Shown here: positions 62,946-64,000 of the stretch, piece by piece
Numbering within the stretch: the first letter of the stretch is position 1
Layout: every line of letters starts with the position of its first letter
NCBI RefSeq assembly: GCF_003688935.1
Contig: NZ_REGE01000002.1
Coordinates: forward strand, 124,001 to 188,000
From: Corynebacterium macginleyi
GTDB lineage: Bacteria > Actinomycetota > Actinomycetes > Mycobacteriales > Mycobacteriaceae
DNA length: 64,000 bases
Direction of reading: 5' to 3'
Notes under the pieces: model-generated
Database searches by the model: none
Seen by the model: only the letters and a program-made list of their open reading frames with translations
Told to the model about the DNA's origin: nothing
Translations under genes and position numbers: made by a program

Positions 62946-64000
62946 TTAGGAATCGTCGTCCACGATGAATTCGGCGAGCTCGCGGGCGGTGGTGGCGGGC
63001 AGGTGGACATCAACAAGCGTGCCGTTTGCGGTGTATTCTTCGCTGCGCACGGTGCCTTCGGCGTGCACGCGGGAGACGACATCGCCGCGGGTGAAAGGAA
63101 CCTGCAGTTTAACGTGGCTATCGCGGGAATTGAGGAAGAGCTCCACGCGCGCGCTCAGCTCGTCGATACCCTCGCCCGTGCGCGCCGACACGTAGACGAC
63201 GTCCTCGTGATCCAGGACGTGCCGCAGCTCCGCGAGCACCAGCGGATCGGCCTGGTCAATCTTATTAATCACGATGATCTCCGGCGGAGCCTGTTGCTCA
63301 ACCTCGCTCACGATATCGTAGATGACCTTATTGACCGCCTCGATTTGCTTGAGTGGGAATGGGTCTGAGCCGTCCACGACGTGCAGCATAAGATCAGCAG
63401 CCATCACCTCTTCCAAGGTGGACTTGAATGCCTCCACCAGTTGGGTAGGCAGGTGACGGACGAAGCCGACGGTGTCGGTGAAGACGACCTGGCGGCCATC
63501 GGCAAGCAAGGCGCGCCGGGTGGTGGGATCCAAGGTGGCAAATAGTGCGTCTTCCACAAGGACGCCAGCGTTCGTCATGGCGTTAATGAGCGAGGATTTG
63601 CCGGCGTTGGTGTAGCCAGCGATGGCGATCTGGGAGATCGTGGAAGCCTGGCGCCTGGAGCGCTTGACCTCGCGGGCGGTTTTCATCCCACGCAATTCCT
63701 TGCGCAGGCGCGCCATCTCGGTGCGGATGCGTCGGCGGTCGGTCTCGATCTTGGTTTCACCCGGACCACGCAGGCCCACGCCGCCATTGGAACCAGCACG
63801 GCCACCGGCCTGGCGCGAGAGGTTGCCACCCCAACCGCGGGTGTGGGTATAGAGGTACTCGAGCTGCGCCAGCGAGACCTGGGCCTTTCCTTCCTTGGAC
63901 TTCGCGTGCTGAGCAAAGATGTCCAAGATGAGCATGGTGCGGTCAATGACCTTGGTATTCAGTGCGCGCTCGAGCGCCGTAAGCTGGCCGGGGTTGAGCT
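62946..64000 (-). CDS. hflX: ribosome-associated GTPase HflX, 5' end missing
   Basis: The frame is open to the right edge: the codons before the ATG at 63935 read LNPGQLTALERALNTKVIDRT, the standard HflX sequence, so the gene continues outside the window. Visible: the end of the N-terminal nucleotide-binding domain (GGVGLRGPGETKIETDRR), G domain G1 GYTNAGKSSL, G3 DTVGF, G4 NKID, and the C-terminal domain (about 351 residues). HflX splits stalled or stressed 70S ribosomes. Confidence 0.95.
   Translation of the reverse strand, partial: LNPGQLTALERALNTKVIDRTMLILDIFAQHAKSKEGKAQVSLAQLEYLYTHTRGWGGNLSRQAGGRAGSNGGVGLRGPGETKIETDRRRIRTEMARLRKELRGMKTAREVKRSRRQASTISQIAIAGYTNAGKSSLINAMTNAGVLVEDALFATLDPTTRRALLADGRQVVFTDTVGFVRHLPTQLVEAFKSTLEEVMAADLMLHVVDGSDPFPLKQIEAVNKVIYDIVSEVEQQAPPEIIVINKIDQADPLVLAELRHVLDHEDVVYVSARTGEGIDELSARVELFLNSRDSHVKLQVPFTRGDVVSRVHAEGTVRSEEYTANGTLVDVHLPATTARELAEFIVDDDS

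Noticed and set aside
13..64000. CRISPR arrays, insertion sequences, integrases, phage genes, rRNA genes
   Set aside because: Looked for and not seen; the only tandem repeats are the His-tail units, the sigA Lys codons and the tRNA copies.

Overview
The window is chromosomal DNA of a Corynebacterium (order Mycobacteriales). The evidence is the gene content and order: a pgsA-patA-pimA phosphatidylinositol mannoside cluster, an aftC-type arabinofuranosyltransferase, an actinobacterial hemQ, many DUF families confined to Actinobacteria (DUF3000, DUF3039, DUF3093, DUF3099, DUF3159, DUF3516, DUF3710, DUF4192, DUF4193), sigA with sigB-dtxR-galE, nrdR/lexA, and a sugR/ptsI/fruK/fruA/ptsH sugar-PTS cluster as in C. 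glutamicum. From memory, much of the order also parallels M. tuberculosis Rv2609c-Rv2614c and Rv2671-Rv2725c. The species cannot be named from the sequence alone. No prophage, insertion sequence, CRISPR array or rRNA operon was seen. This is mostly vertically inherited core genome.

Layout. 1-7014: a GT87-type membrane glycosyltransferase (cut by the left edge), then a minus-strand operon thrS, HIT protein, pgsA, patA, pimA and a LemA-like protein, with overlapping or closely spaced genes making inositol phospholipids and their mannosides. 7092-9576: a minus-strand export locus of a CopC protein, a PCuAC lipoprotein with a His-rich tail, and a Tat-exported DyP peroxidase. 9799-10760: seven tRNA genes (three Gly-GCC, two Val-GAC, one Cys-GCA on the minus strand; one Val-CAC on the plus strand), followed by a remnant of a YdcZ-type transporter. 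11283-26840: cell wall, redox, heme, isoprenoid, nucleotide and RNA-modification genes up to the primary sigma factor sigA.

27008-31661: an SF2 helicase, small Zn-type and membrane proteins, a methyltransferase and dtd. 31662-35730: an L-serine module (transporter, Fe-S serine dehydratase, YheO-like regulator). 35857-41193: sigB, dtxR, galE, DUF4192 and a PAC2-domain protein; two promoters here look SigH-dependent. 41228-51273: a Ski2-like RNA helicase, ahpD-ahpC divergent from oxyR, an unknown membrane protein, and hrpA. 51490-53521: nrdR, a divS-position SOS gene and lexA around a region with several LexA-box candidates. 54008-60177: the fructose/general PTS. 60490-64000: a DUF222/HNH protein, a uracil-type permease and hflX (cut by the right edge).

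Cross-cutting observations: many genes have a TANNNT -10 box 6-8 nt before the start codon with no Shine-Dalgarno sequence, which points to leaderless mRNAs and was used to choose several starts. The parts that deserve a second look are the regulatory regions (SOS divergon, serine module, SigH-like promoters, a dyad upstream of sigA), the copper/DyP locus, one orphan membrane protein, and the absence of fruR from its usual place.
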